Counted from the stretch's first letter, positions 42,674 to 52,268 are shown. The stretch is DNA of 64,000 bases from Promicromonospora sp049532985 (GCF_049532985.1 NZ_CP186693.1:4278001-4342000), one strand, 5' to 3'. Numbers and translations: made by a program. The notes: generated from the letters alone by a model not told the origin.

Positions 42674-44020
42674 TCAGCCGTTGACCGTGAACCCCTGCTC
42701 CTGCCCGTACCGCACGTTCTCCTCCTGCCACGCCGCGAGGCCGTCGAGCAGCGACGACTTGTCGAGGTACGCCTGCCCCACCGTGTCCGAGAAGATGCTG
42801 TTCGCGTACGACTGCCACGGCAGGTACTGCCAGCCCTCCACCACGTCGCCCGCGCCGGCCGCGAGCACCTCGTTGATCTTCTGCCCGCCGAAGTACTCCG
42901 ACTCGTAGCCGAGGAACTCCTCGGAGCCCAGCTCCGCGACCGTGGCCGGGAACCCGCCCGTGTCCAGGAACGCCTGGATGCTCTCCGGATCGGTGTTGAG
43001 CCACTGGAGGAAGCCCGCGGCGAGCAGCTTGTCGTCGGCGCCGGCCGGGATCACGTCGGCCGATCCGCCGTTCTCGGCGTTGACCGGCGTGCCGTCGTAC
43101 GTGGGCATCGGCGCCACACGCCACGCGCCGGCCCCGCCGGGCACGCCGTCCTCGAAGATGCCGGGCATCCACGCGCCGACGATCGTCGACGCGATGGTGC
43201 CGTCCCCGAGCGCCTGGTACCACTCGTCGCTCCAGCCCGTGATGTCCGACATCAGGTCCTCGTCGAGGAGCTGCTGGTACGTCTCCGCCCACTTCTGCGT
43301 GCCCTCGTCGGCGAGGTCGATCGTGACGGTGTCGCCGTCCACCTGGAACGGCTTGCCGCCGGCCTGCCAGATCATCGAGGTGACGCCGCCCGGCCCGTTG
43401 CCGTCGTCGTTGAACAGGAACTTCTCGGGGTCGGACTGCTTCAGCTTCCGCGCCTGCTCGACGTATTCGTCCCAGGTGGTCGGCACCACGAGGTCGTTCT
43501 CCTCGAAGACGTCGGCGTTGTAGAACAGGGCCATCGGGCCGGAGTCCTGGGGCAGGCCCCACAGCCCGTCGGCCAGCGCGACCGCGCCCCACGTCGACGG
43601 CGTGAACAGGTCCTCGTGCTCGCCGAGCCCGTAGGCCGTCAGGTCGGTGAGCTGACCCGGGAGCTGGAACTGGGGCACCGACTGGTACTCGAGCTGGGCC
43701 ACGTCGGGGATGCCCTTGTCGGCGGCGATCGCGTTCTGGAGCGCCGTGTTGTGCTCCTCCGCGCCCTGGGTGTCCGTGAGGTTCACGGTCATGTTCGGGT
43801 AGGCCGCCTCGAAGGCCTCGATCTGCTTCTCCGCCTGCGGCGTCCACGTCCAGTAGTCGATGGTGCCGCCCTCCTGGAGGGCCGCCTCGATCTCCTCGGC
43901 GGTCGCGCCCTCGTCGGACCCGCCGCCACCGCCGCCGCCCGCCGAGCAGGCCGTCAGCGACGTGGCCAGCACGGCGACGACGGCTCCCGCCGTGATCCGC
44001 CCGCTCCGTGTGATGCTCAT
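42674..44020 (-). CDS. extracellular sugar-binding lipoprotein (CUT1)
   Basis: 448 aa. The ATG at 44020 has AAGGAGGAGG upstream. Lipobox SLTAC followed by a Gly/Ser linker. Family 1 solute-binding protein: TIDYWTWTPQAEKQIEAFE, YPNMTVNLTD, LPQDSGPMALFYNADVF and the WMPGIFEDG segment. It delivers an oligosaccharide to the two permeases encoded downstream of it in the coding sense of the cluster (44055-45802). Substrate unknown. Confidence 0.92.
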   Translation of the reverse strand: MSITRSGRITAGAVVAVLATSLTACSAGGGGGGGSDEGATAEEIEAALQEGGTIDYWTWTPQAEKQIEAFEAAYPNMTVNLTDTQGAEEHNTALQNAIAADKGIPDVAQLEYQSVPQFQLPGQLTDLTAYGLGEHEDLFTPSTWGAVALADGLWGLPQDSGPMALFYNADVFEENDLVVPTTWDEYVEQARKLKQSDPEKFLFNDDGNGPGGVTSMIWQAGGKPFQVDGDTVTIDLADEGTQKWAETYQQLLDEDLMSDITGWSDEWYQALGDGTIASTIVGAWMPGIFEDGVPGGAGAWRVAPMPTYDGTPVNAENGGSADVIPAGADDKLLAAGFLQWLNTDPESIQAFLDTGGFPATVAELGSEEFLGYESEYFGGQKINEVLAAGAGDVVEGWQYLPWQSYANSIFSDTVGQAYLDKSSLLDGLAAWQEENVRYGQEQGFTVNG

Positions 44021-44054
44021 GAGTCCTCCTCCTTGAGGTCCTTGACGCAACCGT

Positions 44055-44915
44055 TCATCCCTTCACACCCCCGGCTCCCAGACCGGACTGCCAGTAGCGC
44101 TGCAGCAGCAGGAACGCCACGACGATCGGCAGGATGGTGAGCACCGCACCCGTGATGACCAGGTGGAAGACCGGTGTGGCACCCACGCCGGTCGCATCCG
44201 CGTTCCAGCTCGCGAGCCCGATGGCGAGAGGGAACAGGTCACGGTCGGAGAGCATGATCAGGGGCAGGAAGTAGTTGTTCCACGTCGCGACGATCGCGAA
44301 CAGCGCGACGGTGACGACGCCGGGTGCCAGCAGGCGCAGCGAGATGGTGAAGAACGTGCGCCACTCGCTCGCCCCGTCGACGCGGGCGGCCTCCAGCAGC
44401 TCCGTGGGGATGGCCTCCGTGGCGAACACCCACATCAGGTAGAGGCCGAACGGGGAGACCAGGGTGGGCAGGATGACCGACCACATCGTGTTGGTCAGCC
44501 CGAGCTCGCTGAACATGAGGAACGTCGGCACCGCGAGGGCCGCGCCCGGCACGGCGACCGCGCCGATGATCGTCGCGAACACCGCCGACCGGCCCTTGAA
44601 CCGGTACTTCGCCAGGCCGTAGCCGCCGAGGGTCGCCAGCAGCGTGGCGCCGCCGGCACCGGCCACCACGTAGACCACCGTGTTGCCGAACCAGCGCACG
44701 AAGACGCCGTCCTGGTAGGTGAGCACCGCGGCGATGTTGTCGAACAGGGCGAACGGCCCCGCGAACCAGAGGCCGAAGGAGCCGGCCAGCGCCTCCTGCG
44801 TCTTGGTCGAGCTGACCAGCAGCCACCAGAGCGGCGCCAGCGAGTAGACGACGAGGCCCGCCATCAGCACCGTGAGGACCACCGACCTGCGTGGCCGCGC
44901 GAACGAGTGCGCCAT
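44055..44915 (-). CDS. sugar ABC importer permease (CUT1, MalG-like)
   Basis: 286 aa; the ATG at 44915 overlaps the first permease stop as TGATG, with GGAGGGAGGG upstream. Six helices and the EAA loop EAARVDGASEWRTFFTISLRLLAPG (Gly conserved). Partner of the MalF-like permease. No ATPase gene is in the operon, so a shared MsiK-like ATPase elsewhere is expected. Confidence 0.92.
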   Translation of the reverse strand: MAHSFARPRRSVVLTVLMAGLVVYSLAPLWWLLVSSTKTQEALAGSFGLWFAGPFALFDNIAAVLTYQDGVFVRWFGNTVVYVVAGAGGATLLATLGGYGLAKYRFKGRSAVFATIIGAVAVPGAALAVPTFLMFSELGLTNTMWSVILPTLVSPFGLYLMWVFATEAIPTELLEAARVDGASEWRTFFTISLRLLAPGVVTVALFAIVATWNNYFLPLIMLSDRDLFPLAIGLASWNADATGVGATPVFHLVITGAVLTILPIVVAFLLLQRYWQSGLGAGGVKG

Positions 44916-45802
44916 CAGCCCTCCCTCCTCGTGCCGCGGAGCTGCACCACGTAGGCGATCACCGCGGTGAGCACGCCCATGATGATCGCGACGGCCGCCG
45001 CGTAGTTGACCTGCTGGCCCAGGAAGCTCAGGTTGTAGGCGTACATGTTGGGCGTGTACGACGACGAGATGAGCGTCGGCGCCAGGACCTTGAGGATGTT
45101 CGGCTCGTTGAAGAGCTGGAAGCTGCCGATGATCGAGAAGATCGTCGCGATCACCAGCGCGCCGCGCAGCGCCGGGAGCTTCACCGCGGTGATCACCCGC
45201 CACTGCCCGGCGCCGTCGATCGCGGCCGCCTCGTAGAGCTCGCCCGGGACGGTACGGAGAGCCGAGTAGAGGATGAGCATGTTGTAGCCCACGAACTCCC
45301 AGGTCACGATGTTGCCGATCGAGACGAGCAGCCATGGCCTGGAGAACGGGGCCAGCAGGTCGGAGCCCACCGCGTCGTTGATCCAGCCGACGAGCCCGAT
45401 CCGGTCGCCGTACAAGAACCCCCACATGAGCACGGCGACGACGCCGGGCACCGCGTAGGGCACGAACAGCGCGATCCGGGTGAAGCGCTTGCCGAAGAGC
45501 CGCCCGCTGTCGATGACGAGCGCGGCGGCAAGGGCCACGGCGAGCATGATCGGCACCTGGACCACCAGGAAGAGCAGCACGCGGCCGGCGCCGTCCCAGA
45601 ACTTCGGATCGGTGAGCGCGGCCGAGTAGTTGTCCAGGCCCACGAAGCGGTTGCCGCCCATGAGCTGGTTGCGGAAGAGGCTGAGGTAGAGCGAGTAGAG
45701 CACCGGCGCGAGGAACGCGAAGGTAAAGGCCGCCAGGAACGGCACGACGAAGGTCCAGCCCGCCGCGGACACGCGACGGCTCGGCAGGCGACGACCAGGC
45801 AC
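44915..45802 (-). CDS. sugar ABC importer permease (CUT1, MalF-like)
   Basis: 295 aa from the GTG at 45802, with AAAGGGGGTG 5-8 nt upstream. Six helices, starting GWTFVVPFLAAFTFAFLAPVLYSLYLSLF; EAA loop YEAAAIDGAGQWRVITAVKLPALRG. First gene of the CUT1 operon; two LacI-type palindromes lie upstream at 45852-45907. Confidence 0.92.
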   Translation of the reverse strand: MPGRRLPSRRVSAAGWTFVVPFLAAFTFAFLAPVLYSLYLSLFRNQLMGGNRFVGLDNYSAALTDPKFWDGAGRVLLFLVVQVPIMLAVALAAALVIDSGRLFGKRFTRIALFVPYAVPGVVAVLMWGFLYGDRIGLVGWINDAVGSDLLAPFSRPWLLVSIGNIVTWEFVGYNMLILYSALRTVPGELYEAAAIDGAGQWRVITAVKLPALRGALVIATIFSIIGSFQLFNEPNILKVLAPTLISSSYTPNMYAYNLSFLGQQVNYAAAVAIIMGVLTAVIAYVVQLRGTRREG

Positions 45803-45851
45803 CGGCGCACCCCCTTTCTCCGGACGACAGTGTCCGGACTCACCTGGACGT

Positions 45852-45907
45852 CGATGTCCGGGAACATCGGGCGACATCACCCGATAGCGGAATGTGAACG
45901 TGAACAT
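45852..45907. promoter_or_regulatory. two palindromic operators before the CUT1 operon
   Basis: CGATGTCCGGGAACATCG (45852-45869) has 6-bp perfect arms; ATGTGAACGTGAACAT (45892-45907) has imperfect arms ATGT/ACAT. Both have ATGT...ACAT ends 40 nt apart and suit the LacI protein encoded at 46064-47104. TATCGG between them (minus strand) may be the -10. Confidence 0.6.
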
Positions 45908-46063
45908 CCCGTGGCCCGCGACTCTGCCACTGCCTCGCGGACGTGTCAACGCCCCGTCGGCGGGCTCGTCAGCGCGCCGGACGGACTCCCGGCAGCCTGG
46001 CACCCGACAGCCTGGCACCCGACAGCCGGACGCCCGGCAGCCTGACGCCGGGTGCCGGTGTCC

Positions 46064-47104
46064 TCACCGCCGCGGTGCGGCCGCGCTCCGGCGGACCACG
46101 AGCTCCGGCGCGATGAGCTCGGCCGCCGGGTCGCCGCCGTCGACGGCGGCGAGGAGCAACGCGACGCTCCGCCTCCCCAGGGCGACGAACGGCTGCCGCA
46201 CGGTGGTCAGCGGCGGGATGAAGTGACCGGAGCCCGCGACGTCGTCGAAGCCGACCACTGACACGTCGTCGGGCACCGACAGGCCGGACTCCCAGAAGGC
46301 GCGCAGCAGCCCGAGGGCGAGCTGGTCGTTGGCCGCGAAGACGGCCGTCGGGCCGTCGCCGGCCTTGATGCGCTGTGCGAGGTCGATACCCGTCGTGTAG
46401 CCGTTGTCCGCGGTCCAGCTCGCGACCACCGGTTCGGGCACGGGCAGACCGTGCTCGACCAGGACCGCACGCCAGGTGTCCTCGCGCTGCACGGCGTCCA
46501 GCCAGTCCCGGGGTCCGGCGACGTGCAGGATCCGCTGGTGCCCGAGCTCGACCAGGTGCTCGACGGCGAGCCGCGCACCTGCCCGCTGGTCGACGGCCAG
46601 CGGGATCACCGGCACGTCCGGCCGCAGCTCGCGGGCGGCGATGAGGACCACGGGCACGGGTGCCCGGAACGACTCCACGGCCTCGGCCACGTCGGTGTGC
46701 GGCGCGATGACCACGATGCCCTCGACCGCCTGGTCCATGAAGTGCTCCAGCGCGTCGTGCAGGGTCGCGGCGTCGTAGCGGCGCAGCGTCGCGACGCTGA
46801 CGTACCAGCCCTGCTCGCGCGCGGCCTCCTCGACGGCGATCAGCGTGCTCGACGGGCCGAACAGCGGCGACCCCGTGGTCACCACGCCCACCGTGGTCGA
46901 CCGCGCCGTGACCAGCGCCCGCGCGGCGCTGTTGCGGCGGTAGCCCAGCTCGGCGATGGCCTCCAGCACCTTCTCGCGCGTCTCCGGGCGCACGCTCCGG
47001 TGCCCGTTGAGCACCCGGGAGACGGTCTGGTGGGACACGCCCGCCAGCGCGGCGACGTCGGCCATGGCCGGCGGCCGCGTCGTCGCGGGTCGAGAGATGG
47101 TCAC
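46064..47104 (-). CDS. LacI-family regulator of the CUT1 operon
   Basis: 346 aa from the GTG at 47104. HTH MADVAALAGVSHQTVSRVLNG and hinge SAARALVTARSTT. Sugar-binding domain with TAVFAANDQLALGLLRAFWE and VSVVGFDDVAGSGHF. It is 261 nt upstream of the CUT1 permease on the same strand and starts only 7 nt after the proC stop, whose end (GGTGGATGA) may serve as its ribosome binding site. So it may be co-transcribed with proC. Confidence 0.9.
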   Translation of the reverse strand: MTISRPATTRPPAMADVAALAGVSHQTVSRVLNGHRSVRPETREKVLEAIAELGYRRNSAARALVTARSTTVGVVTTGSPLFGPSSTLIAVEEAAREQGWYVSVATLRRYDAATLHDALEHFMDQAVEGIVVIAPHTDVAEAVESFRAPVPVVLIAARELRPDVPVIPLAVDQRAGARLAVEHLVELGHQRILHVAGPRDWLDAVQREDTWRAVLVEHGLPVPEPVVASWTADNGYTTGIDLAQRIKAGDGPTAVFAANDQLALGLLRAFWESGLSVPDDVSVVGFDDVAGSGHFIPPLTTVRQPFVALGRRSVALLLAAVDGGDPAAELIAPELVVRRSAAAPRR

Positions 47105-47111
47105 GGCGGAA

Positions 47112-47915
47112 TCATCCACCCAGCTGCCGGGCGCGGTCACGCGCGGCGGCGGCGGCTGCCAGGAACGACGCGCGCACACCGCCGTCGTCCAGCGCCCGCA
47201 GCGCGGCCGCCGTCGTGCCCCCCGGTGACGTGACGCGCTCCCGCAGGAGGACCGGGTGCTCGCCGGACTCCTCCATGAGCCGCGACGCGCCGAGCAGCGT
47301 CTGCGTCGCGAGCCGGCGCGCGACGTCGCGCGTCAGCCCCAGCAGCACGCCGGCCTCGGCGAGCGCGTCGGCCACGTAGAAGACGTACGCAGGGCCGGAC
47401 CCGGAGATCGCGGTGACGGCGTCGAGATCCTTCTCCGCCGCGCGCACCACGGCGCCCGTGCCCGCGAGCAGGTGCTCCACCGCGGCGAGGTGCACCTCGG
47501 TGGCTGCCACGCCCGGGGCGATCGCCGTGATGCCGGCGCCGATCGCGGCGGGCGTGTTCGGCACGGTCCGCACGACGGCGGTGCCGGCGGGCAGCCGCTC
47601 CTCGTAGAACGTCGTGGGGTGCCCGGCCGCGACCGTGACGACCACGGCCGCCGGGTCCAGCGCCGGGGCGACCTCGTCGAGCAGCGCACCGACGTCCTTC
47701 GGCTTCACACCCACGAGGACCAGGCCGGCACCCCGCACCGCGGCGACGTTGTCGCTGGTGGTCGCCACCTGATATGTCTCACGAAGATGCTGGGCGCGGG
47801 CCTCGGTCCGCACGGTGGCCACGACGTCGGACGCCGCCCAGCCCGCCGACAGTGCCCCCGCGAGCACCGCCTCACCCATGTTCCCGGCACCGAGCACCGC
47901 AAGTCGCTGGTTCAC
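47112..47915 (-). CDS. proC: pyrroline-5-carboxylate reductase
   Basis: 267 aa from the GTG at 47915, with GGGGAG 9 nt upstream. N-terminal Rossmann motif LAVLGAGNMGEAVLAGAL, VGVKPKDV, RTVPNTPAAIGAGITAI and the C-terminal dimer segment SGSGPAYVFYVADALAEAGV and TSPGGTTAAALRALDDGG. It makes proline from pyrroline-5-carboxylate with NAD(P)H. Confidence 0.95.
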   Translation of the reverse strand: MNQRLAVLGAGNMGEAVLAGALSAGWAASDVVATVRTEARAQHLRETYQVATTSDNVAAVRGAGLVLVGVKPKDVGALLDEVAPALDPAAVVVTVAAGHPTTFYEERLPAGTAVVRTVPNTPAAIGAGITAIAPGVAATEVHLAAVEHLLAGTGAVVRAAEKDLDAVTAISGSGPAYVFYVADALAEAGVLLGLTRDVARRLATQTLLGASRLMEESGEHPVLLRERVTSPGGTTAAALRALDDGGVRASFLAAAAAARDRARQLGG

Positions 47916-47938
47916 ACCGTCATTCTCCCCCAGCGGGG

Positions 47939-48592
47939 TCACAGCGGGAACGCCGCGTAGAAGTCCTCCATCGTGTCGGCCGGGCCCGTGGCCTGCAGCA
48001 CAGCGGTCCCGTTCTGCCAGACGACCACGGCCGTGCCGCCGTCCGCCGGCACGATCGCGTACTGGCCCACGACCTTCTTGCCGACCTTGACGTCGCCCTC
48101 GCGGTCGGCCTCGCCCGCGGCCTTGGTCCAGGCCGCGGCCGCCGTGGCCGCCTCCTCGGACGTGGCCCACTGGCCCGCGACGAGCGCCACCTCGCCCTGG
48201 TCGCCGTCGGTGTACTCGGCGTTCCACGCCTCCAGCGCGCCCTGCTCCTTGGGCTCCTCGGCCTCGCCGAGGGACCCGAGCGCGAACTGCAGCACCGACG
48301 ACGGCAGCGCCTTCTGGAAGGCGGTCTCGTCGGAGGCGCGCTCCATCGCCTTCACCGTCGGGGTGGGGACCGGGGCGGTGACCGTCACGGTGGGGACCGG
48401 CTGCGGCGTCTGCTCGGCACGCCAGAAACCCGGCCAGACGAAGCCGGCGACGAGCACCACCGCGAGCACGACGACGAGCAGGCCGACCACGACGACGAGC
48501 CGGCGACGGCGGTACACCGCGGGCGACGCCTTCCTGGGCGCGACCGATGCGGTGGCACCGGTACGCGGTGACCTCACACGCTGGTCCGTCAT
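47939..48592 (-). CDS. membrane-anchored protein of unknown function
   Basis: 217 aa. The ATG at 48592 has AGGGGAG 6 nt upstream. A basic N-terminus, one membrane helix (about residues 31-50: LVVVVGLLVVVLAVVLVAG), a Pro/Thr/Val linker (VPTVTVTAPVPTPTV) and an outer domain of about 130 residues with ALPSSVLQFALGSLG and YAIVPADGGTAVVVWQNGTAVLQATG. I do not recognise the domain. It lies 23 nt upstream of proC on the same strand. Confidence 0.75.
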   Translation of the reverse strand: MTDQRVRSPRTGATASVAPRKASPAVYRRRRLVVVVGLLVVVLAVVLVAGFVWPGFWRAEQTPQPVPTVTVTAPVPTPTVKAMERASDETAFQKALPSSVLQFALGSLGEAEEPKEQGALEAWNAEYTDGDQGEVALVAGQWATSEEAATAAAAWTKAAGEADREGDVKVGKKVVGQYAIVPADGGTAVVVWQNGTAVLQATGPADTMEDFYAAFPL

Positions 48593-48752
48593 GTCTGGCT
48601 CCCCTGCACTCCTGCCGCTGTGCCCCTGCCGCCGGGTACGGCGCGGGCTCAGTCGGCACCTTATGTCGCGGCACCGACATTCGCGCGGAGGCACGCGGCC
48701 GGGACCCCGGCCCGCACGCGTGCCCGTCCCGGCCCGTGTCAGTGGTGGCACG

Positions 48753-48758
48753 TACCGT
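48753..48758 (+). promoter_or_regulatory. -10 element TACCGT, leaderless radA
   Basis: TACCGT, GACGCC, then GTG at 48765. Confidence 0.55.
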
Positions 48759-48764
48759 GACGCC

Positions 48765-50198
48765 GTGACCTCATCGACCTCCAAGCGGGCCCGGCCCGCG
48801 TACCGCTGTACCGAGTGCGGCTGGACCACCGTCAAGTGGGTGGGCCGCTGCGGGGAGTGCCAGGCGTGGGGCACGGTCAGCGAGGAGGGGGCGGCACCGT
48901 CGGGCCCGCGCACCGCTGCCGTGTCCCCCGCACGCGAGCCTGCACGGCCCATCGCCGACATCGACGTGGAGTCGGCGCGCGCCAACCCGACGGGTGTGGG
49001 CGAGCTCGACCGGGTGCTGGGCGGCGGCCTGGTGCCCGGCGCCGTGATCCTCCTCGCGGGCGAGCCGGGCGTCGGCAAGTCCACGCTGCTGCTCGCCGTC
49101 GCCAGCAACGTGGCCGACGGCGCCCTGGGCCGCGACGGCTTCGAGTCGCCGCGCACCGTGCTGTACGTGACCGGCGAGGAGTCGGCCGGCCAGGTCCGGC
49201 TGCGCGCCGAGCGCATCGGTGCGCTGTCGCCCACCCTGCTCCTCGCGGCCGAGACCGACCTGGGCACGGTGCTGGGCCACCTGGAGGCCAACCAGCCGGA
49301 CATGCTCATCGTGGACTCGGTGCAGACCATCGCGTCCGCGCAGGTGGACGGCGCCCCCGGCGGGGTGTCGCAGGTCCGGGAGGTCGCCGCCGCGCTGATC
49401 GCCGTGGCCAAGGAGCGCCAGATCCCGACCATCCTGGTGGGGCACGTGACGAAGGACGGCTCGGTGGCCGGGCCGCGCACCCTGGAGCACCTGGTCGACG
49501 TGGTCTGCCAGTTCGAGGGCGACCGGCACTCCCGCCTGCGGATGATTCGCGCGGTGAAGAACCGGTACGGCCCCACGGACGAGGTGGGCTGCTTCGACCT
49601 GTCGGAGGACGGCATCGTCGGGCTGCCCGACCCGTCGGGCCTGTTCCTGTCGCACGCGGGCTCGGGGATCGCGGGGTCGTGCATCACGGTCACGCTGGAG
49701 GGACGACGTCCGCTCGCCGTCGAGGTCCAGGGTCTCGTGGCGCCCAGCCCGCTGAACAACCCGCGCCGCGCGACGAGCGGCGTGGACTCCAGCCGGCTCG
49801 CCATGATCCTGGCGGTGCTGCACCGGCACGGCGGGCTGCGGCTCGCCGACCAGGACGTCTACGCCTCCACGGTGGGCGGCGCCCGGATCACGGAGCCGGC
49901 GTCGGACCTCGCTGCCGCCCTGGCCCTGGTCTCCGCGCGGACCGGACGGCCGCTGCCCGGTGCCACCGTCGCCATCGGCGAGGTGGGCCTGGCCGGGGAC
50001 CTGCGCCCGGTCGCCGGGCTGGAGCGCCGGCTCGGCGAGGCCGCGCGCCTGGGGTTCGAGCACGCCGTCGTGCCGCACGGCACCGGTGTCAAGGCACCCG
50101 ACGGGCTCCGCCTGGTCGAGGCGGCGCACATCCGCGACGCCGTGGAGTGGGCCCAGTCCACGGGTCGCGGAGACGACAGGAGGATGGACGGGGCGTGA
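48765..50198 (+). CDS. radA: DNA repair protein RadA (Sms)
   Basis: 477 aa from the GTG at 48765. C4 zinc finger YRCTECGW and GRCGECQAWG (Cys15, 18, 29, 32), RecA-like core with Walker A AGEPGVGKSTLL (about 99-110), LIVDSVQTI, the RadA-specific KNRYGPTDEVGCF motif and a C-terminal Lon-protease-like domain ending with the GEVGLAGDLRPV region. It drives branch migration in recombination. disA follows 53 nt downstream, as in many Gram-positive bacteria. Confidence 0.96.
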   Translation: MTSSTSKRARPAYRCTECGWTTVKWVGRCGECQAWGTVSEEGAAPSGPRTAAVSPAREPARPIADIDVESARANPTGVGELDRVLGGGLVPGAVILLAGEPGVGKSTLLLAVASNVADGALGRDGFESPRTVLYVTGEESAGQVRLRAERIGALSPTLLLAAETDLGTVLGHLEANQPDMLIVDSVQTIASAQVDGAPGGVSQVREVAAALIAVAKERQIPTILVGHVTKDGSVAGPRTLEHLVDVVCQFEGDRHSRLRMIRAVKNRYGPTDEVGCFDLSEDGIVGLPDPSGLFLSHAGSGIAGSCITVTLEGRRPLAVEVQGLVAPSPLNNPRRATSGVDSSRLAMILAVLHRHGGLRLADQDVYASTVGGARITEPASDLAAALALVSARTGRPLPGATVAIGEVGLAGDLRPVAGLERRLGEAARLGFEHAVVPHGTGVKAPDGLRLVEAAHIRDAVEWAQSTGRGDDRRMDGA

Positions 50199-50239
50199 CC
50201 GGTTCGTGAAACGAACTGCTTGTGACCCAGCGCACAGCG

Positions 50240-50245
50240 TAGGAT
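50240..50245 (+). promoter_or_regulatory. -10 element TAGGAT, leaderless disA
   Basis: TAGGAT, TTCTTC, then GTG at 50252. This gives disA its own start of transcription in addition to read-through from radA. Confidence 0.55.
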
Positions 50246-50251
50246 TTCTTC

Positions 50252-51334
50252 GTGGCCACGACCTCCTCGCACCCTGACGAGCTGCTCCGGGAGACCCTGG
50301 CCGCCGTCGCGCCCGGGACCGAGCTCCGCGACGGACTGGAACGCATCCTGCGCGGCCGGACCGGAGCGCTCATCGTGCTCGGCCTGGACCCGATCGTGGA
50401 GCAGATCTGCTCCGGCGGTTTCGCGCTCGACGTCGACTTCTCCGCGACGCGCCTGCGCGAGCTGTCCAAGATGGACGGCGCGGTGGTGCTCGACCGCGGC
50501 GCCACCCGCATCCGGCGCGCGGCCGTGCAGCTCCTGCCCGACCCGACGATAGAGACCACCGAGTCCGGCACCCGGCACCGCACGGCAGAGCGGGTGGCCA
50601 AGCAGACCGGCTTCCCGGTGATCTCCGTGAGCCAGTCGATGCGGATCGTCGCGCTCTACGTGGGTGGCCAGCGGCACGTGCTGGAGGACTCGGACACCAT
50701 CCTCGGCCGCGCCAACCAGGCCCTCGCGACGCTGGAGCGCTACCGGGCCCGCCTCGACGAGGTGTCGGGCACGCTGTCCGCGCTGGAGATCGAGGACCTG
50801 GTCACGGTGCGCGACGTCTGCTCCGTGGTGCAGCGCCTGGAGATGGTGGGGCGCATCTCGGACGAGATCGCGGGCTACGTGATCGAGCTCGGGGTGGACG
50901 GCCGTCTGCTGGCGCTGCAGCTCGACGAGCTCATCGGCGACGTCGGCTCGGACCGGGAGTTCGTGATCCGCGACTACGTGCTGGGCCGCAAGGACCGCAC
51001 GCTCGCCGACGTGCAGTCCGAGCTGTCCGCGCTCACGTCGCAGCAGCTCCTCGACATGAGCCAGATCGGCCGCATCCTGGACCTGCCCGGCGGTGGCGAC
51101 GCGCTCGACGCCGCCGTCGCGCCGCACGGCTACCGGCTGCTGTCCAAGGTGCCGCGGCTGCCGAGCTCCACCATCGAGCGGCTCGTGGGCCACTTCAGCA
51201 GCCTGCAGAAGCTTCTCGCGGCCAGCGTGGACGACCTCATGTCGGTCGACGGTGTGGGCGAGCAGCGCGCCCGGACGATCCGCGAGGGGCTGTCGCGCCT
51301 CGCGGAGTCGAGCATCCTGGAACGCTACGTCTGA
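50252..51334 (+). CDS. disA: DNA integrity scanning protein DisA (diadenylate cyclase)
   Basis: 360 aa. The DAC domain has the catalytic KMDGAVVLD (Asp75-Gly-Ala) and RHR (residues 108-110, in SGTRHRTAERVA). A helical spine and a C-terminal HhH domain (VDGVGEQRARTIREGLSRL) for branched DNA follow. It makes c-di-AMP while scanning DNA. c-di-AMP is expected to act on the Ktr potassium system encoded in the same window. Confidence 0.97.
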   Translation: MATTSSHPDELLRETLAAVAPGTELRDGLERILRGRTGALIVLGLDPIVEQICSGGFALDVDFSATRLRELSKMDGAVVLDRGATRIRRAAVQLLPDPTIETTESGTRHRTAERVAKQTGFPVISVSQSMRIVALYVGGQRHVLEDSDTILGRANQALATLERYRARLDEVSGTLSALEIEDLVTVRDVCSVVQRLEMVGRISDEIAGYVIELGVDGRLLALQLDELIGDVGSDREFVIRDYVLGRKDRTLADVQSELSALTSQQLLDMSQIGRILDLPGGGDALDAAVAPHGYRLLSKVPRLPSSTIERLVGHFSSLQKLLAASVDDLMSVDGVGEQRARTIREGLSRLAESSILERYV

Positions 51335-51410
51335 CGCGGCGGGGACCGCCGGAGCTGCGACCTGACCCGTCGGGTCCCGGCGCCGAACCGGACGGACGGT
51401 TCGGGGCGGT

Positions 51411-52268
51411 TCAGGACTGGGCCGACTTCTCGCTCGGCCCTGCGTCCCTCTTCGACGCGTCCCCCTCCGACGAGTCCCCCTCCGACGCGTCGGCCTCCGA
51501 CGAGTCCCGCTCCGACCCGGCGTCCTCGCCCGGCTCGGTTCCCGCCTCTCCCGGCTCGCTCGCCGACGGAGACGGCGACCCCGACGGCAACGCCGACCCC
51601 GACGCTGACGGCGACGGCGACCCACTGGGTTCCGGCACCGTGTACGTCAGCCGCACGACGTCGCTCGTCGCACCCTCCACGTCGGCGAGCGTGACCTGCG
51701 CGGTGTACTCGCCGGCGGACAGCCGGGGCTGACCGGGCTCGCAGCCGGGCACGGAGCGGGCGTCGGACCAGCTCGTCTCGGTGACGTCCACGTCGCCGGG
51801 GCCGAGGAGCAGCAGCCGTTCCTCCTCGGCGTCGGCGCAGTCGGCGGACGACCACACCCTCTTCGCCGTGGCTTCGCCCACCTCGCCCTGGTAGACGGTC
51901 ACGGCGAGGTTCCGCCGGGGAGCGTCGACGAGGCACTGCACCTCGCCCTCGTTCCGCACCGACACGGTGAACCGCACCGGCTCCCCGGGCGTGACGGCGA
52001 GGCGGTCGGCCGCGAGCCCGACGTCGAGGTCCTCGGCCGTGCAGGGCGACGCGGCGGCGTTCGGGTCCACGGGGGACGGCGGGTTCACCTTGTCCGACAC
52101 GATGGACGGCTCGGCGCGCGGCCACGTGACCGCGACCCCGACGCCGCCGAGCGCGAGCACCACCAGCACGGCGATCGCGCGTCCGCGCCGGCGCGGACGC
52201 CTGCCCCCGGGCCCCTGGTCCATGTCCGGGCCCGGAGCCCGCTCGGCCCGCTCCGGTGCACTGACCAC
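51411..52268 (-). CDS. membrane-anchored protein with Ser/Glu/Asp-rich tail, unknown function
   Basis: 285 aa from the GTG at 52268, preceded by AGGGGATC. One N-terminal membrane helix (about residues 30-48, AIAVLVVLALGGVGVAVTW). The outer part (about 75-210) has a beta-sandwich look with LAVTPGEPVRFTVSVRNEGE, paired cysteines and AGEYTAQVTLADVEG. The C-terminal 75 residues are low-complexity: PSPSASGS-type units, then SEADASEGDSSEGD. A similar layout occurs in many actinobacterial cell-surface proteins. No function assigned. Confidence 0.7.
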   Translation of the reverse strand: MVSAPERAERAPGPDMDQGPGGRRPRRRGRAIAVLVVLALGGVGVAVTWPRAEPSIVSDKVNPPSPVDPNAAASPCTAEDLDVGLAADRLAVTPGEPVRFTVSVRNEGEVQCLVDAPRRNLAVTVYQGEVGEATAKRVWSSADCADAEEERLLLLGPGDVDVTETSWSDARSVPGCEPGQPRLSAGEYTAQVTLADVEGATSDVVRLTYTVPEPSGSPSPSASGSALPSGSPSPSASEPGEAGTEPGEDAGSERDSSEADASEGDSSEGDASKRDAGPSEKSAQS

